Assembly: GCA_022784645.1 (NCBI GenBank)
Contig: JALFZG010000081.1
Location: forward strand, 1 to 64,000
Direction of reading: 5' to 3'
DNA length: 64,000 nucleotides
Origin: Bacteroidales bacterium
GTDB lineage: Bacteria; Bacteroidota; Bacteroidia; Bacteroidales; Paludibacteraceae
The translations under genes and the position numbers were made by a program. Shown here one piece after another: positions 17,676 to 26,146 of this stretch (the first letter of the stretch is position 1; each line of letters opens with the position of its first letter). Below the pieces are notes generated by a model. That model did no database searches. It was not told where the DNA came from and saw only the letters and a program-made list of their open reading frames with translations.

Positions 17676-18596
17676 TTATTGGATTTTCAGCCAAGCCTGC
17701 CTTAGCATGTAGAGAAAAAGCGAGAACCTACAGAACTCCTTCTCTTGCTGCCATGCAGCCGCAGCTTTCAGCCGCCCCTCTTCGCTCAAGTCAGGCGACA
17801 TGATAGCGCGCATGTGGTAGCCGCAGATGAGTCGTCGGTCCATGCTGCTTAGCGCTAGTTTGGGGCTGATAAACGTATAGATATCGTGGTCTTGAACAAT
17901 ATTTAGTCCGATTTTGTTGGCTGGTGCTGACACTTTCTGCTGGTGCTGGCGGAAGCAGTTCATTTTTTCTGCCACATAACTTACGTCGCCTTGCATTGCC
18001 AGTTCAATCCAAAAGAGCCGGTCACCACTGGCTCGGAATGAGAGGTGGGTGTCGGTCACGTTTGCAAGTGCTCTCTTTCGCCAAACGACAGCGCTTGCGT
18101 TGCAGATGTAGTTATAGCCGAGCAGGTAAGTTTTGGCAAACGTTAATCCATCCATTCTAAAGTCGTGATTCCACGGTCGGGAACTGCATCGAGCAATGGG
18201 CGTGCCGTTAGAGTCAATCCATTCCGATGCACAAAAAGCTAAGTTGGCTCCTTTGTTGAGTTTGCTTACGAGCGTACTCAAGAGGTTAGGAGCCGCTACA
18301 TCATCGCTCTCTGCTATCCAGATATATTCGCCGGAAGCGCAATCGAACCCCTTCTTCCACTGCAGGAACGTGTTGCCTGAGTTGTGCTCATTGCGGATAT
18401 AAGCTTTCACCTGCTTTCGCGATGCATATTCCTGCAAAATGGCATCGCTATTATCGGTAGAGGCATCGTCCAAGAGGATTACCTCAAAGTTGGGATAATC
18501 CTGAGCAAAGATGCTGTCTAATCGTTGTCTCAAATAGGCAGCATGCCGGTAGTTGGGCATGATGATACTAACCAAAGCAGGGTTCTTCATACACAC
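17676..18596 (-). CDS. family 2 glycosyltransferase
   Basis: GT-A transferase of 306 residues and first gene of the polysaccharide cluster. ALVSIIMPNYRHAAYLRQ, FEVILLDDASTDNS and EYIWIAESDDVA are the standard nucleotide and metal sites of this family. The C-terminal third is less typical, with VSYVAEKMNCFRQH. Starts at 18596 or two codons later. It lies 6 bases upstream of the polymerase gene. The gap to rpsP contains a terminator for rpsP, so this cluster needs its own promoter, which I could not place with confidence. Confidence 0.86.
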   Translation of the reverse strand: MCMKNPALVSIIMPNYRHAAYLRQRLDSIFAQDYPNFEVILLDDASTDNSDAILQEYASRKQVKAYIRNEHNSGNTFLQWKKGFDCASGEYIWIAESDDVAAPNLLSTLVSKLNKGANLAFCASEWIDSNGTPIARCSSRPWNHDFRMDGLTFAKTYLLGYNYICNASAVVWRKRALANVTDTHLSFRASGDRLFWIELAMQGDVSYVAEKMNCFRQHQQKVSAPANKIGLNIVQDHDIYTFISPKLALSSMDRRLICGYHMRAIMSPDLSEEGRLKAAAAWQQEKEFCRFSLFLYMLRQAWLKIQ

Positions 18597-18629
18597 GTAT
18601 GCGCGCTCGCGATTTTATACACAAACATT

Positions 18630-18657
18630 GAGCCCGCGCGTAAGCAGGCTCAAGCTC
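18630..18657. other. GAGCC hairpin upstream of the polysaccharide cluster
   Basis: TTGAGCC and GGCTCAA flank a GC-rich loop at about 18630-18655. On the minus strand it follows the rpsP terminator and precedes the glycosyltransferase start. It might be a second weak terminator or part of the cluster leader. Confidence 0.35.
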
Positions 18658-18667
18658 TAACAGCATG

Positions 18668-18707
18668 AGAAAAAAAGAGTCCAAAAACATTGCTGCTTTT
18701 GGACTCT
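18668..18707 (-). terminator. rho-independent terminator of rpsP
   Basis: On the minus strand AGAGTCCAAAA pairs with TTTTGGACTCT and is followed by a run of T (18668-18676 on the plus strand as A). It starts 25 bases beyond the rpsP stop. Confidence 0.85.
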
Positions 18708-18731
18708 GGAATTGCTTTGAATGAATCTAAA

Positions 18732-19277
18732 TTACTCAGCAGCGGGAGCTTCTTCAGCAGTAGCAGCTTCAGCTTCCTTAGCAGCCTCAAGAGCTGCAGC
18801 AGCGAGAGCTTCTGCCTGTGCTTTACGCTTTTCAGCGAGCTTAGCAGCTTGAGCCTTGTTCTGCTCTACTTCCTGAGCGAGAAGAGCCTTAGCAGCGTCA
18901 ATCTTCTTCTGTGCTTCAGTAGCAGAAATCTTGCCGTTCTTTGCATCCTTTTCTGCTTTCCAAGCAGCAAAACGCTTTTCAGCTTCTGCCTGATCGAAAG
19001 CGCCTTTCTTTACACCACCGAGGAGGTGCTTCATCAGGAGAACGCCCTCACCAGAGAGGATATTCTTAGCAGTGTCAGTCGGCTGTGCACCTACACCAAT
19101 CCAATAAAGAGCGCGCTCAAAATTGAGATCTACAGTTGCGGGGTTAGTGTTCGGGTTGTACGAACCGATGCGTTCGATAAATTTGCCATCACGTGGCGCA
19201 CGGCTGTCAGCTACTACGATGTGGTAGTAAGCATAGTCTTTATGACCATGACGAGCCAAACGAATCTTTGTTGCCAT
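18732..19277 (-). CDS. rpsP: 30S ribosomal protein S16 with long C-terminal tail
   Basis: Small-subunit protein that binds 16S rRNA early in assembly. Residues 1-80 form the standard S16 fold ([51 protein letters not shown]). Residues from about 85 to 181 are a lysine-, alanine- and glutamate-rich tail ([33 protein letters not shown]) absent from the 80-residue E. coli protein; such tails are common in Bacteroidota. The tail looks helical and charged and may reach out from the ribosome surface. Monocistronic: its own promoter (19338-19345) and terminator flank it. Confidence 0.96.
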   Translation of the reverse strand: MATKIRLARHGHKDYAYYHIVVADSRAPRDGKFIERIGSYNPNTNPATVDLNFERALYWIGVGAQPTDTAKNILSGEGVLLMKHLLGGVKKGAFDQAEAEKRFAAWKAEKDAKNGKISATEAQKKIDAAKALLAQEVEQNKAQAAKLAEKRKAQAEALAAAALEAAKEAEAATAEEAPAAE

Positions 19278-19337
19278 TTACGGTACTTTTTAAATTGTTA
19301 ATGATATTTAACTGTGCTTTTTCTCGAAAAGCGGCTG

Positions 19338-19345
19338 CAAAGGTA
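19338..19345 (-). promoter_or_regulatory. -7 box of the rpsP promoter
   Basis: Minus strand TACCTTTGCAGCC, about 60 bases upstream of rpsP. It is divergent from the holB promoter 84 bases away. Confidence 0.7.
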
Positions 19346-19428
19346 CGATAATTATTTGGAATACGCAAATTTTTGCACAATAATTCGCATTTTTAGCCCT
19401 AAAATTTTACGAAACCAAGATTTTTTTG

Positions 19429-19436
19429 TATCTTTG
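19429..19436 (+). promoter_or_regulatory. -7 box of the holB-mrp operon promoter
   Basis: TATCTTTG followed by CGCAC. The start point would be near 19443. It lies about 108 bases before the chosen holB ATG; the -33 position reads TTTT instead of TTTG. Confidence 0.6.
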
Positions 19437-19543
19437 CGCACTTTTTTGAACGTTTTCGTTAAGCCAGATGCGCAGAACCAAACTTGTTTGAGTTATGCCA
19501 TGGCGAGAAAACGACTATTTTATTAGAACGTTATTGCTCTCAA

Positions 19544-20689
19544 ATGCTGTTTAAAGACATAATAGGTCAAGAGGCTGTAAAGCAGCGGTTGTGCAACTCG
19601 GTACGCGAGGGGCGTGTCCCTCATGCTATTCTACTTACGGGAGAGTCTGGCGTGGGGAAGCTTCCGCTCGCTATTGCATTTGCGCAATACTTGGCTTGTC
19701 TGCATCGCACGGAGTCGGATAGTTGTGGGCAGTGTCCATCGTGTTTACAATTCGGACATTTGCAGCATCCGGATCTGCATTTCGCGTTTCCTATCATTAA
19801 GCCTGAAGGCAAATCGGAAGTGGTGTGCGATGATTTTTCCGAGCAATGGCGCAGATTGATCTTAGAATCTCCCTATTTTGATTTGGCTGATTGGTATGAA
19901 GCCATTGGAGCAGAAAAAAAACAAGGCATGATTTATGAGAAAGAGTCGTCAGAGATTCTTCGTAAACTCTCGCTCAAGTCGTTTGGAGATGGCTATAAGG
20001 TGATGATTATCTGGCTGCCGGAGAAGATGAACGAGGTTTGCGCCAATAAGTTGCTCAAAATTATCGAAGAGCCGCCTCAGCAGACGGTATTTATCCTTGT
20101 GAGCGAAGCTCCTCAATTATTGCTTCAAACGATTCTCTCTCGCGTGCAGCAGATAATTGTTCCTCGTCTTGAAGAGGATACTATCATGCGTGCTTTGCGC
20201 GAGAGGAATGATGAGCTCTCAGTATCCGATGCTCTGGATTTGGCGCACATGGCCAATGGCAGTTACCTTAAGGCCCTCAAGCAGATGCAAAACGATGAGC
20301 AAAATTGCCAGTTCTTTAGTTGGTTTGTATCGCTCATGCGCAGTGCTTGGCTAGTGGGACATAAACAGCATTACGATAGTCTTCTTACGCTCCGAGATTG
20401 GAGTCGCGAGATTGCCGATGTGGGAAGAGAGAAGCAGAAAGCTTTTCTCGAATATGCCCAACGCCTTGTTCGCGAGTATTACACCACGAATTTCGGGATG
20501 CCTGAAATCAATTATCAAACGGCAGCAGAACGCGATTTTGCCGTACGTTTTGCGCCTTTTATCAATGATATGAATGTTGAGAAACTGACTGCGCAATTGG
20601 ATTTGGCGCAACGTCAGATCGAGCAGAATGGCAGTGCTCGAATCATTTTCTTTGACCTCTGCCTTCAACTGATAGTACTTATAAAATAA
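19544..20689 (+). CDS. holB: DNA polymerase III subunit delta' (HolB)
   Basis: Clamp-loader subunit of 381 residues. The AAA+ module starts with MLFKDIIGQEAVKQRLCNSVREGRVPHAILL. The P-loop position reads GESGVGKL, with leucine where ATP-binding relatives have serine or threonine, in agreement with delta' not hydrolysing ATP. A zinc-binding C-x2-C-x2-C (CGQCPSC) follows, and the arginine-finger segment is TILSRVQ, a variant of the SRC motif. First gene of a run with the PSP1 protein, gldH, trmB and mrp. The ATG at 19544 fits the conserved N-terminus; an earlier in-frame ATG at 19484 adds 20 unconserved residues. Confidence 0.9.
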   Translation: MLFKDIIGQEAVKQRLCNSVREGRVPHAILLTGESGVGKLPLAIAFAQYLACLHRTESDSCGQCPSCLQFGHLQHPDLHFAFPIIKPEGKSEVVCDDFSEQWRRLILESPYFDLADWYEAIGAEKKQGMIYEKESSEILRKLSLKSFGDGYKVMIIWLPEKMNEVCANKLLKIIEEPPQQTVFILVSEAPQLLLQTILSRVQQIIVPRLEEDTIMRALRERNDELSVSDALDLAHMANGSYLKALKQMQNDEQNCQFFSWFVSLMRSAWLVGHKQHYDSLLTLRDWSREIADVGREKQKAFLEYAQRLVREYYTTNFGMPEINYQTAAERDFAVRFAPFINDMNVEKLTAQLDLAQRQIEQNGSARIIFFDLCLQLIVLIK

Positions 20690-20690
20690 C

Positions 20691-21941
20691 ATGGAAGATT
20701 TTACGCTCAATAATGGTGCCTCCCGCATCACATCAGCAGCATGCCGCCGCAATTCCGCCCACATGCTTCCCGTTACGGATTGGCTTTCTGATTTGCCCGA
20801 GAATATTGCGGAAGATGATCTCGTGGAGGTGCAGTTTAAAAACACCCGAAAGGGATATTATCGAAACGATGAACATCTGCCGCTCAAGAAGGGTGACATG
20901 GTTGCTGTGGATGCTGCCCCAGGGCATGATATTGGCGAAGTGACGCTCACCGGTTTGCTCGTAAAGAAGCAGATGAAGAAATATCGTATTGATCTCTCCC
21001 GATATGAGATTCATACCATCTATCGTCTTGCTACAGAGCAGGACCTGACTCGTGCTGCCGAAGCGCATGCCAAGGAGCAGGACACGATGATCAAAGCTCG
21101 TGCGTTGGCTAAGTCCCTCGGATTGGAGATGAAAGTGGGTGACGTAGAGTATCAAGGCGATGGGGCTAAAGCGATTTTCTACTATATTGCAGATGGACGA
21201 GTAGATTTTCGTCAGCTCATCAAAGTGTATGCTGAAACGTTCCGCGTTCGCATTGAGATGAAGCAAATTGGTGCGCGACAGGAAGCCGGACGAATAGGCG
21301 GTACGGGGCCTTGCGGACGAGAATTATGTTGCTCAACATGGATGACCAATTTCCATTCGGTAGGTACAGGTGCGGCTCGTTTGCAAAATATATCTCCTAA
21401 TCCCCAGAAGCTTGCCGGACAATGCGCCAAGCTCAAGTGCTGCCTAAACTATGAAATGGATATGTATGAAGAAGCTGCTGCGAAAATTCCTTCGCGCGAT
21501 ATTGTTCTGCATACGCTGGATGCCGACTGGCATTTCTTCTCCTCTGATCCGCTTATGGAGAAGGTTACCTACTCGTCTGACCCACATATCCCGGCTAATT
21601 TGCAAACTATCTCCATAGAGCAGGCTAATCGGATTATTGAGATGAATAATGCCGGTCAGAAACCGGATTCATTGGGTGGTCAATCCACTTCTGCAGAGGT
21701 AGCGGAAGTAGGCTATCTCTCAGGTGTTGGGCAAGATGATCTCAATCGATTTGACAACCGCATGAGCGGTAAGAAAGGCAAACGTAAAGACCCCAAAGAC
21801 AAGCAACCTCGCCAGCGTGAACAACAACGCAGAGATCGGCAGCAACGTCTGCGCCCAAGAAACGAGCAGGAAGGTCGCAGGGGGGATAATGCTGCTAATA
21901 ACAACGATAATCCAATTAACTCCGAAAAGGGCAACGAATAA
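20691..21941 (+). CDS. PSP1 domain protein, RicT/YaaT family
   Basis: Protein of 416 residues with a PSP1 domain. The cysteines sit at 208, 213, 214 and 245, 250, 251, that is C-x4-C-C twice, the set that binds an iron-sulfur cluster in RicT (YaaT) of Bacillus, where it works with YlbF and YmcA on RNA processing. Those partner genes are not in the window and Bacteroidota generally lack the same pathway, so the role here is unknown. The C-terminal 80 residues are rich in Gln, Arg and Lys, which suggests nucleic acid contact. It starts one base after the holB stop, and its stop overlaps the gldH start by one base. Confidence 0.88.
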   Translation: MEDFTLNNGASRITSAACRRNSAHMLPVTDWLSDLPENIAEDDLVEVQFKNTRKGYYRNDEHLPLKKGDMVAVDAAPGHDIGEVTLTGLLVKKQMKKYRIDLSRYEIHTIYRLATEQDLTRAAEAHAKEQDTMIKARALAKSLGLEMKVGDVEYQGDGAKAIFYYIADGRVDFRQLIKVYAETFRVRIEMKQIGARQEAGRIGGTGPCGRELCCSTWMTNFHSVGTGAARLQNISPNPQKLAGQCAKLKCCLNYEMDMYEEAAAKIPSRDIVLHTLDADWHFFSSDPLMEKVTYSSDPHIPANLQTISIEQANRIIEMNNAGQKPDSLGGQSTSAEVAEVGYLSGVGQDDLNRFDNRMSGKKGKRKDPKDKQPRQREQQRRDRQQRLRPRNEQEGRRGDNAANNNDNPINSEKGNE

Positions 21942-22399
21942 TGAAGCGATATCTCTATTTTTGCATAGTAGTGCTCCTGACTGCTTGTACGGGGCGCACC
22001 ATCTATTCGCATTACGAGCCTCTTCCGCTCTCTGGATGGCATGCCGATTCGGCTATGAGGTATGATTTTGTCATTACCGATACGCTACAAGCGTATGACC
22101 TCGTAATCAATCTCCGCCATACCGAGCGCTATCCGAATCAGAATTTCTGGGTGTTTGCAGCCCTTTATCGTGATTCGCTTTTGCTCTCGAAAGATACGCT
22201 TGATTATTACCTGGCCGACCAGCGTGGTCGTTGGCTCGGCAACGGCTTTGGCGACAGACGCGATATGCCGATGCTTTACAAGCGTCAATACTTGTTTGAG
22301 CATGCGGGCGCGTATCATTTAAGCTTGCAGCATGGCATGCGAGATACCTTGCTTGTGGGCGTGTCAGATATAGGGTTCACCATTGAAAAATCAAAATAA
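21941..22399 (+). CDS. gldH: gliding motility lipoprotein GldH
   Basis: Lipoprotein of 152 residues. The signal peptide [16 protein letters not shown] ends in a lipobox with Cys16. The body has the GldH pattern [32 protein letters not shown] and the C-terminal [22 protein letters not shown]. In Flavobacterium GldH is needed for gliding; in non-gliding Bacteroidales the gene persists and its task is unclear, perhaps in outer membrane protein export. Its position between the PSP1 gene and trmB is the usual one in Bacteroidales. Confidence 0.88.
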   Translation: MKRYLYFCIVVLLTACTGRTIYSHYEPLPLSGWHADSAMRYDFVITDTLQAYDLVINLRHTERYPNQNFWVFAALYRDSLLLSKDTLDYYLADQRGRWLGNGFGDRRDMPMLYKRQYLFEHAGAYHLSLQHGMRDTLLVGVSDIGFTIEKSK

Positions 22400-23178
22400 T
22401 GGGAAAAAACAAACTGAAAAAATTTGCTGAGATGCAGGCGCTCGACAACGTCTTCCAACTCAGCGCCAACGACATAGAAGAGAAGGATTTTCGGAAACTT
22501 TCTTGCGCTAAATTGCCGGAGTATGCCGGTCGCTGGAAAGATGTTTTCGGCAACGATAACCCCATCGTATTGGAGCTCGGCTGCGGCAAGGGCGAATATA
22601 CGGTAGGATTGGCCGACCGCTACCCTGATAAGAACTTCATCGGAGTGGATATCAAGGGTGCACGCATATGGTCGGGAGCCAAGCAAGCCAAGCAGAAAGG
22701 GCTCCGAAATGCCGCTTTTCTCCGAACAAATATTGAGATGATTCCGCAGTTCTTCAATGAAAACGAAGTATCAGAGATATGGCTTACTTTTTCTGACCCA
22801 CAGATGAAGAAACCTACCAAACGCCTCACCTCCACTTATTTCCTTTACCGCTACCAGCTTATCCTCCGCGATGGTGGGCTCGTGCATTTGAAGACAGATT
22901 CACCTTTTCTGTTCACTTATACATCCTATGTGCTCAGGGAGAATCATATCGAGCCGCTCTTCTGCACGGCAGACCTATATGCTGCGGCCGACGTACCCAT
23001 CGATTTGGATATCAAGACGCATTATGAGCGCCAATGGCTTGAGCGCGGTATGACCATCAAGTATATCCAATTTGCGCTACCGAAGAGCTTGGCTTTAGTA
23101 GAGCCCAACGTAGAAATCGAGCCCGACAACTACCGCTCTTATGGGCGAAGGAGAATGGCTCCCAAAGAACAAGAATAA
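22399..23178 (+). CDS. trmB: tRNA (guanine-N7-)-methyltransferase
   Basis: S-adenosylmethionine-dependent enzyme that makes m7G46 in tRNA. In 259 residues it shows the Rossmann motif [32 protein letters not shown], and the catalytic [17 protein letters not shown] segment of TrmB. It carries an N-terminal extension of about 50 residues, usual for Bacteroidota, with [15 protein letters not shown]. Its start overlaps the gldH stop by one base. Confidence 0.94.
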   Translation: MGKNKLKKFAEMQALDNVFQLSANDIEEKDFRKLSCAKLPEYAGRWKDVFGNDNPIVLELGCGKGEYTVGLADRYPDKNFIGVDIKGARIWSGAKQAKQKGLRNAAFLRTNIEMIPQFFNENEVSEIWLTFSDPQMKKPTKRLTSTYFLYRYQLILRDGGLVHLKTDSPFLFTYTSYVLRENHIEPLFCTADLYAAADVPIDLDIKTHYERQWLERGMTIKYIQFALPKSLALVEPNVEIEPDNYRSYGRRRMAPKEQE

Positions 23179-23184
23179 AATTAT

Positions 23185-24222
23185 ATGTCACCACAAGAAA
23201 TTATCAATGCCCTGTCAGAGGTTCGTTACCCAGGCACGGGCAAGAATATCGTAGAAAGTGGCATGCTGGAAGATGATATTCGTATTTCCGGCTTTGCCGT
23301 ATCGTTCTCTCTGATTTTTCCAAAAGACAACGATCCATTCCGCAAGTCGCTTATGAAAGCAGCAGAGGCGGCTATCAAAACATTTGTTGAACCCAATGCG
23401 CAGGTTACCATCCACGAGAAATTCCTCAAGGAAAACATGTCTGTAGGTAAAGATAAGGAGCAACCGCTCCGAGGTGCAAAGATTATTGCTATCAGTTCTG
23501 GTAAGGGAGGTGTAGGCAAATCTACGGTAGCGTGCAATTTAGCTATCGCATTGGCTAATAAAGGCTATCATGTTGGCTTGCTGGATGCCGATATTCATGG
23601 GCCTTCTCAACCAAAAATGTTTCATGTGGAAGACTACCGACCGGAAGCCGAGAACGTGGGCGGTCGTGACTTGATTTGTCCGGCCGAAAACTATGGTGTA
23701 AAACTGCTCTCAATCGGTTTCTTCACCAATCCCGGCCAGGCGATCGTATGGCGCGGAGGCATGGCTTCAAATGCCATTAAGCAATTGATCAACGATGGCA
23801 ATTGGGGCGAATTGGATTATTTCCTTATTGATTTGCCCCCCGGCACTTCTGATATTCACCTCACCATCGTGCAGACGCTCCAGCTCAGTGGCGCCATCGT
23901 AGTGACCACGCCCCAACCGGTTGCCCTCATCGATGCACGTAAGGGGATTGATATGTTTAGAAACGAGAAAATCAACGTACCAGTATTGGGTATTATTGAG
24001 AACATGGCTTGGTTTACGCCGGCAGAACTGCCCAACAACCGCTATTATATCTTCGGTCAGGATGGCGGCAAGCAATTGGCAGAGGAGATGGAAGTGCCGC
24101 TGCTCGGTCAGATTCCGCTCGTACAATCCATCCGCGAGGGAGGCGATAATGGTTTGCCCATCGCTATCCAAGCTGGCCATCCTGCTGCTGCTTATTACGA
24201 GCAGATAGCATCAGTACTCTAA
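23185..24222 (+). CDS. mrp: Mrp/ApbC-type iron-sulfur cluster carrier ATPase
   Basis: P-loop protein of 345 residues that carries or delivers Fe-S clusters. Residues 1-85 form a MIP18/DUF59 domain, Walker A GKGGVGKST is at 106-114, and DLPPGTSDIHLTIVQ and NMAWFTPAEL follow. The C-x2-C pair that bridges the cluster in many Mrp dimers is missing; that place reads FTPAELPNNRYYIFG. The same loss is familiar in Bacteroidota, so cluster binding is uncertain. Last gene of the holB run, converging on the LytTR regulator with 2 bases between the stop codons. Confidence 0.9.
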   Translation: MSPQEIINALSEVRYPGTGKNIVESGMLEDDIRISGFAVSFSLIFPKDNDPFRKSLMKAAEAAIKTFVEPNAQVTIHEKFLKENMSVGKDKEQPLRGAKIIAISSGKGGVGKSTVACNLAIALANKGYHVGLLDADIHGPSQPKMFHVEDYRPEAENVGGRDLICPAENYGVKLLSIGFFTNPGQAIVWRGGMASNAIKQLINDGNWGELDYFLIDLPPGTSDIHLTIVQTLQLSGAIVVTTPQPVALIDARKGIDMFRNEKINVPVLGIIENMAWFTPAELPNNRYYIFGQDGGKQLAEEMEVPLLGQIPLVQSIREGGDNGLPIAIQAGHPAAAYYEQIASVL

Positions 24223-24224
24223 CC

Positions 24225-25004
24225 TTATCCCATCACCATCCACTGCTTAAACTCGGCAGCGGAGGTGTTGGGCACTACGATATCATCAGGCGGGGTAATG
24301 AGCATATTCACCCGCAGTTTACTCTTAAACCAATGTGATATATCGCGCACGGCCTTGCGCGCGATAATATATTGTCTGTTAGCTCGGAAGAACTCTCTCG
24401 GGTCGAGTTGTTGCTGCATGGCATCAAGCGATTTATCCAGCGTCATGCAGCGGCCGTCAAGCGTAAAAATCTTCGCCATCTTCATCTCTGCTTTGATAAA
24501 CGCGATATTGGCAATCTCCAAGGGCACGTATTTGTCGGCACTGGGAATGAGCAGGCTGCGCGGGTAGGTAGTGGTTTCAGCCCGATATGCAGCCAAGAGG
24601 TTGCTCAATTGCTCGTGGATATGTTCTGCCTCGGGTTGCTTGCCTCCGAGCAAACCTTGCTCGATCTTCTGAAAAGCGCGTTCGAGTTTGTCTTCCGCTA
24701 CCGGCTTGAGCAGATAATCCACACAGTTGACCTCAAACGCACGCAGTGCATATTCGTCGTAGCTCGTGGTGAACACGATAGGGCAACGCACATCAACCTG
24801 GTCAAATATGCAAAATGAAAGGCCGTCTATCAACTGGATATCCATGAATATCAATTCCGGCAAATCGTTCTCTTGAAACCACCTTACGGCCTGCTTTACG
24901 CTGCGCAATACGGCCACTACCTCAGCCTCGGGGCGGAGCTGTTGTATCTTCGATTGTAGCGACTCGGCTGCTATCAGTTCGTCTTCTATAATGACAATTT
25001 TCAT
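24225..25004 (-). CDS. LytTR family response regulator
   Basis: Cytoplasmic two-component regulator of 259 residues. The receiver domain has acidic residues in IIEDEL, the phosphate-accepting Asp55 in IFMDIQL, TTSYDEYA and the lysine of YLLKPV. The LytTR DNA-binding domain is C-terminal (about 150-255) with FFRANRQYIIARKAV and a final VPNTSAAEFKQWM. It overlaps the sensor kinase gene by 4 bases, so the two are made together. Targets are not visible; LytTR proteins bind paired direct repeats. Confidence 0.93.
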   Translation of the reverse strand: MKIVIIEDELIAAESLQSKIQQLRPEAEVVAVLRSVKQAVRWFQENDLPELIFMDIQLIDGLSFCIFDQVDVRCPIVFTTSYDEYALRAFEVNCVDYLLKPVAEDKLERAFQKIEQGLLGGKQPEAEHIHEQLSNLLAAYRAETTTYPRSLLIPSADKYVPLEIANIAFIKAEMKMAKIFTLDGRCMTLDKSLDAMQQQLDPREFFRANRQYIIARKAVRDISHWFKSKLRVNMLITPPDDIVVPNTSAAEFKQWMVMG

Positions 25005-26062
25005 TTTATCACACTTATTTCTACGGTGAACTGCTGCTCGTTTTTCCGGATGGCTATCTCCGGCAGTCCGAGCAAACGGTAGCGCTCGTTGAGATTGCTC
25101 AATCCGGTACCGCTCTTGCGGTCACGATATGAATATTCCTTAGGAATAATATTATTGCTCACGCAGATGCGCAAATCGTCATCTTTCATGCGAGCCGTAA
25201 TGGTGATTTGCAGGGGCGTCTCCTCACTGAGGGCGTTGTGCTTGATGGCGTTTTCCGCGAGCAACTGCACACTTACTGCCGGCACCTGCATCTCCATCCA
25301 TTCTTGCGGAATACGAATGTCGGCTTGCAAGGCTTTGCCAAAACGCACTTGCATCATGTAGAGATACGATTTGGTAAACGAGAGCTCGTCTCGCAGGCTC
25401 ACCGTGCTGGCATTACGCAACTGAAATCGGTAGATATTGCTGAGTTCGTTGAGGAACTGGCGTCCTTTCTTGTTTTCGGGCACCATCAAGCCTTCGAGCG
25501 TATTGAGCGAGTTGAAGAGGAAATGCGGGGAGAGCTGTTTGCGGAGCAGACTTGCCTCTTTCTCTAAGTTCTCTGCCCGCTGCTGCACCAGCTCCAACTG
25601 CTGCTCGCGCGACTTGAGCAAGAATTTCAAAAAATGGGTAGAGAGATACGCATAAAGAATCTGCATCCACCACAGCAGTTTGCTGAACAGCACCCGATTT
25701 TCGTAGGTCACAACGGTCTCAATACCCGAAACGCGAAGCAGCCATAACTGACTTTCTACACCTGCCCATAGGAGCGGATAATAGAGTGCGGCTTGAAACA
25801 GAATGGAGATAAGCAGTGCTTTCCATCCGTTGGCATTCGTCTGATTGCACCAGCGCATTGACCATCGGTAGGCCTCGTAAATACATACATACAACCCTAA
25901 CGACTGCACCAGCTCCATCAGTATCTCAATATACGAATGGTGGTAAAAGAGAAACAACAGAATCGTCCAAAGGCTGGTGCTGAAAAGTAGCAGTGCCACC
26001 ATCAGTAACCATACATTATGTCTTGACAACACCTCGTCAGTGGAAAACGTAAACCATTTCAT
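25001..26062 (-). CDS. LytS/YehU-type sensor histidine kinase
   Basis: Membrane kinase of 353 residues with four hydrophobic segments (about 17-42, 46-70, 82-105, 130-150), then a His_kinase domain where LSPHFLFNSLNTLEGL contains the phosphorylated histidine, and an HATPase domain with LLAENAIKHNALS (N box) and GTGLSNLNERYRLLG (G box). No extracytoplasmic sensor domain is visible, so it probably senses the membrane itself or a small ligand there. It is followed by its response regulator and lies 85 bases downstream of fabD, on the same strand. Confidence 0.92.
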   Translation of the reverse strand: MKWFTFSTDEVLSRHNVWLLMVALLLFSTSLWTILLFLFYHHSYIEILMELVQSLGLYVCIYEAYRWSMRWCNQTNANGWKALLISILFQAALYYPLLWAGVESQLWLLRVSGIETVVTYENRVLFSKLLWWMQILYAYLSTHFLKFLLKSREQQLELVQQRAENLEKEASLLRKQLSPHFLFNSLNTLEGLMVPENKKGRQFLNELSNIYRFQLRNASTVSLRDELSFTKSYLYMMQVRFGKALQADIRIPQEWMEMQVPAVSVQLLAENAIKHNALSEETPLQITITARMKDDDLRICVSNNIIPKEYSYRDRKSGTGLSNLNERYRLLGLPEIAIRKNEQQFTVEISVIK

Positions 26063-26146
26063 TGCCTGCGGATTCTTCTGTTGTTTCGATCTTTCTCTGC
26101 GCTATATGTTTTCAGTATGAGAAATATAGTACGAGCCTGCGGAATA

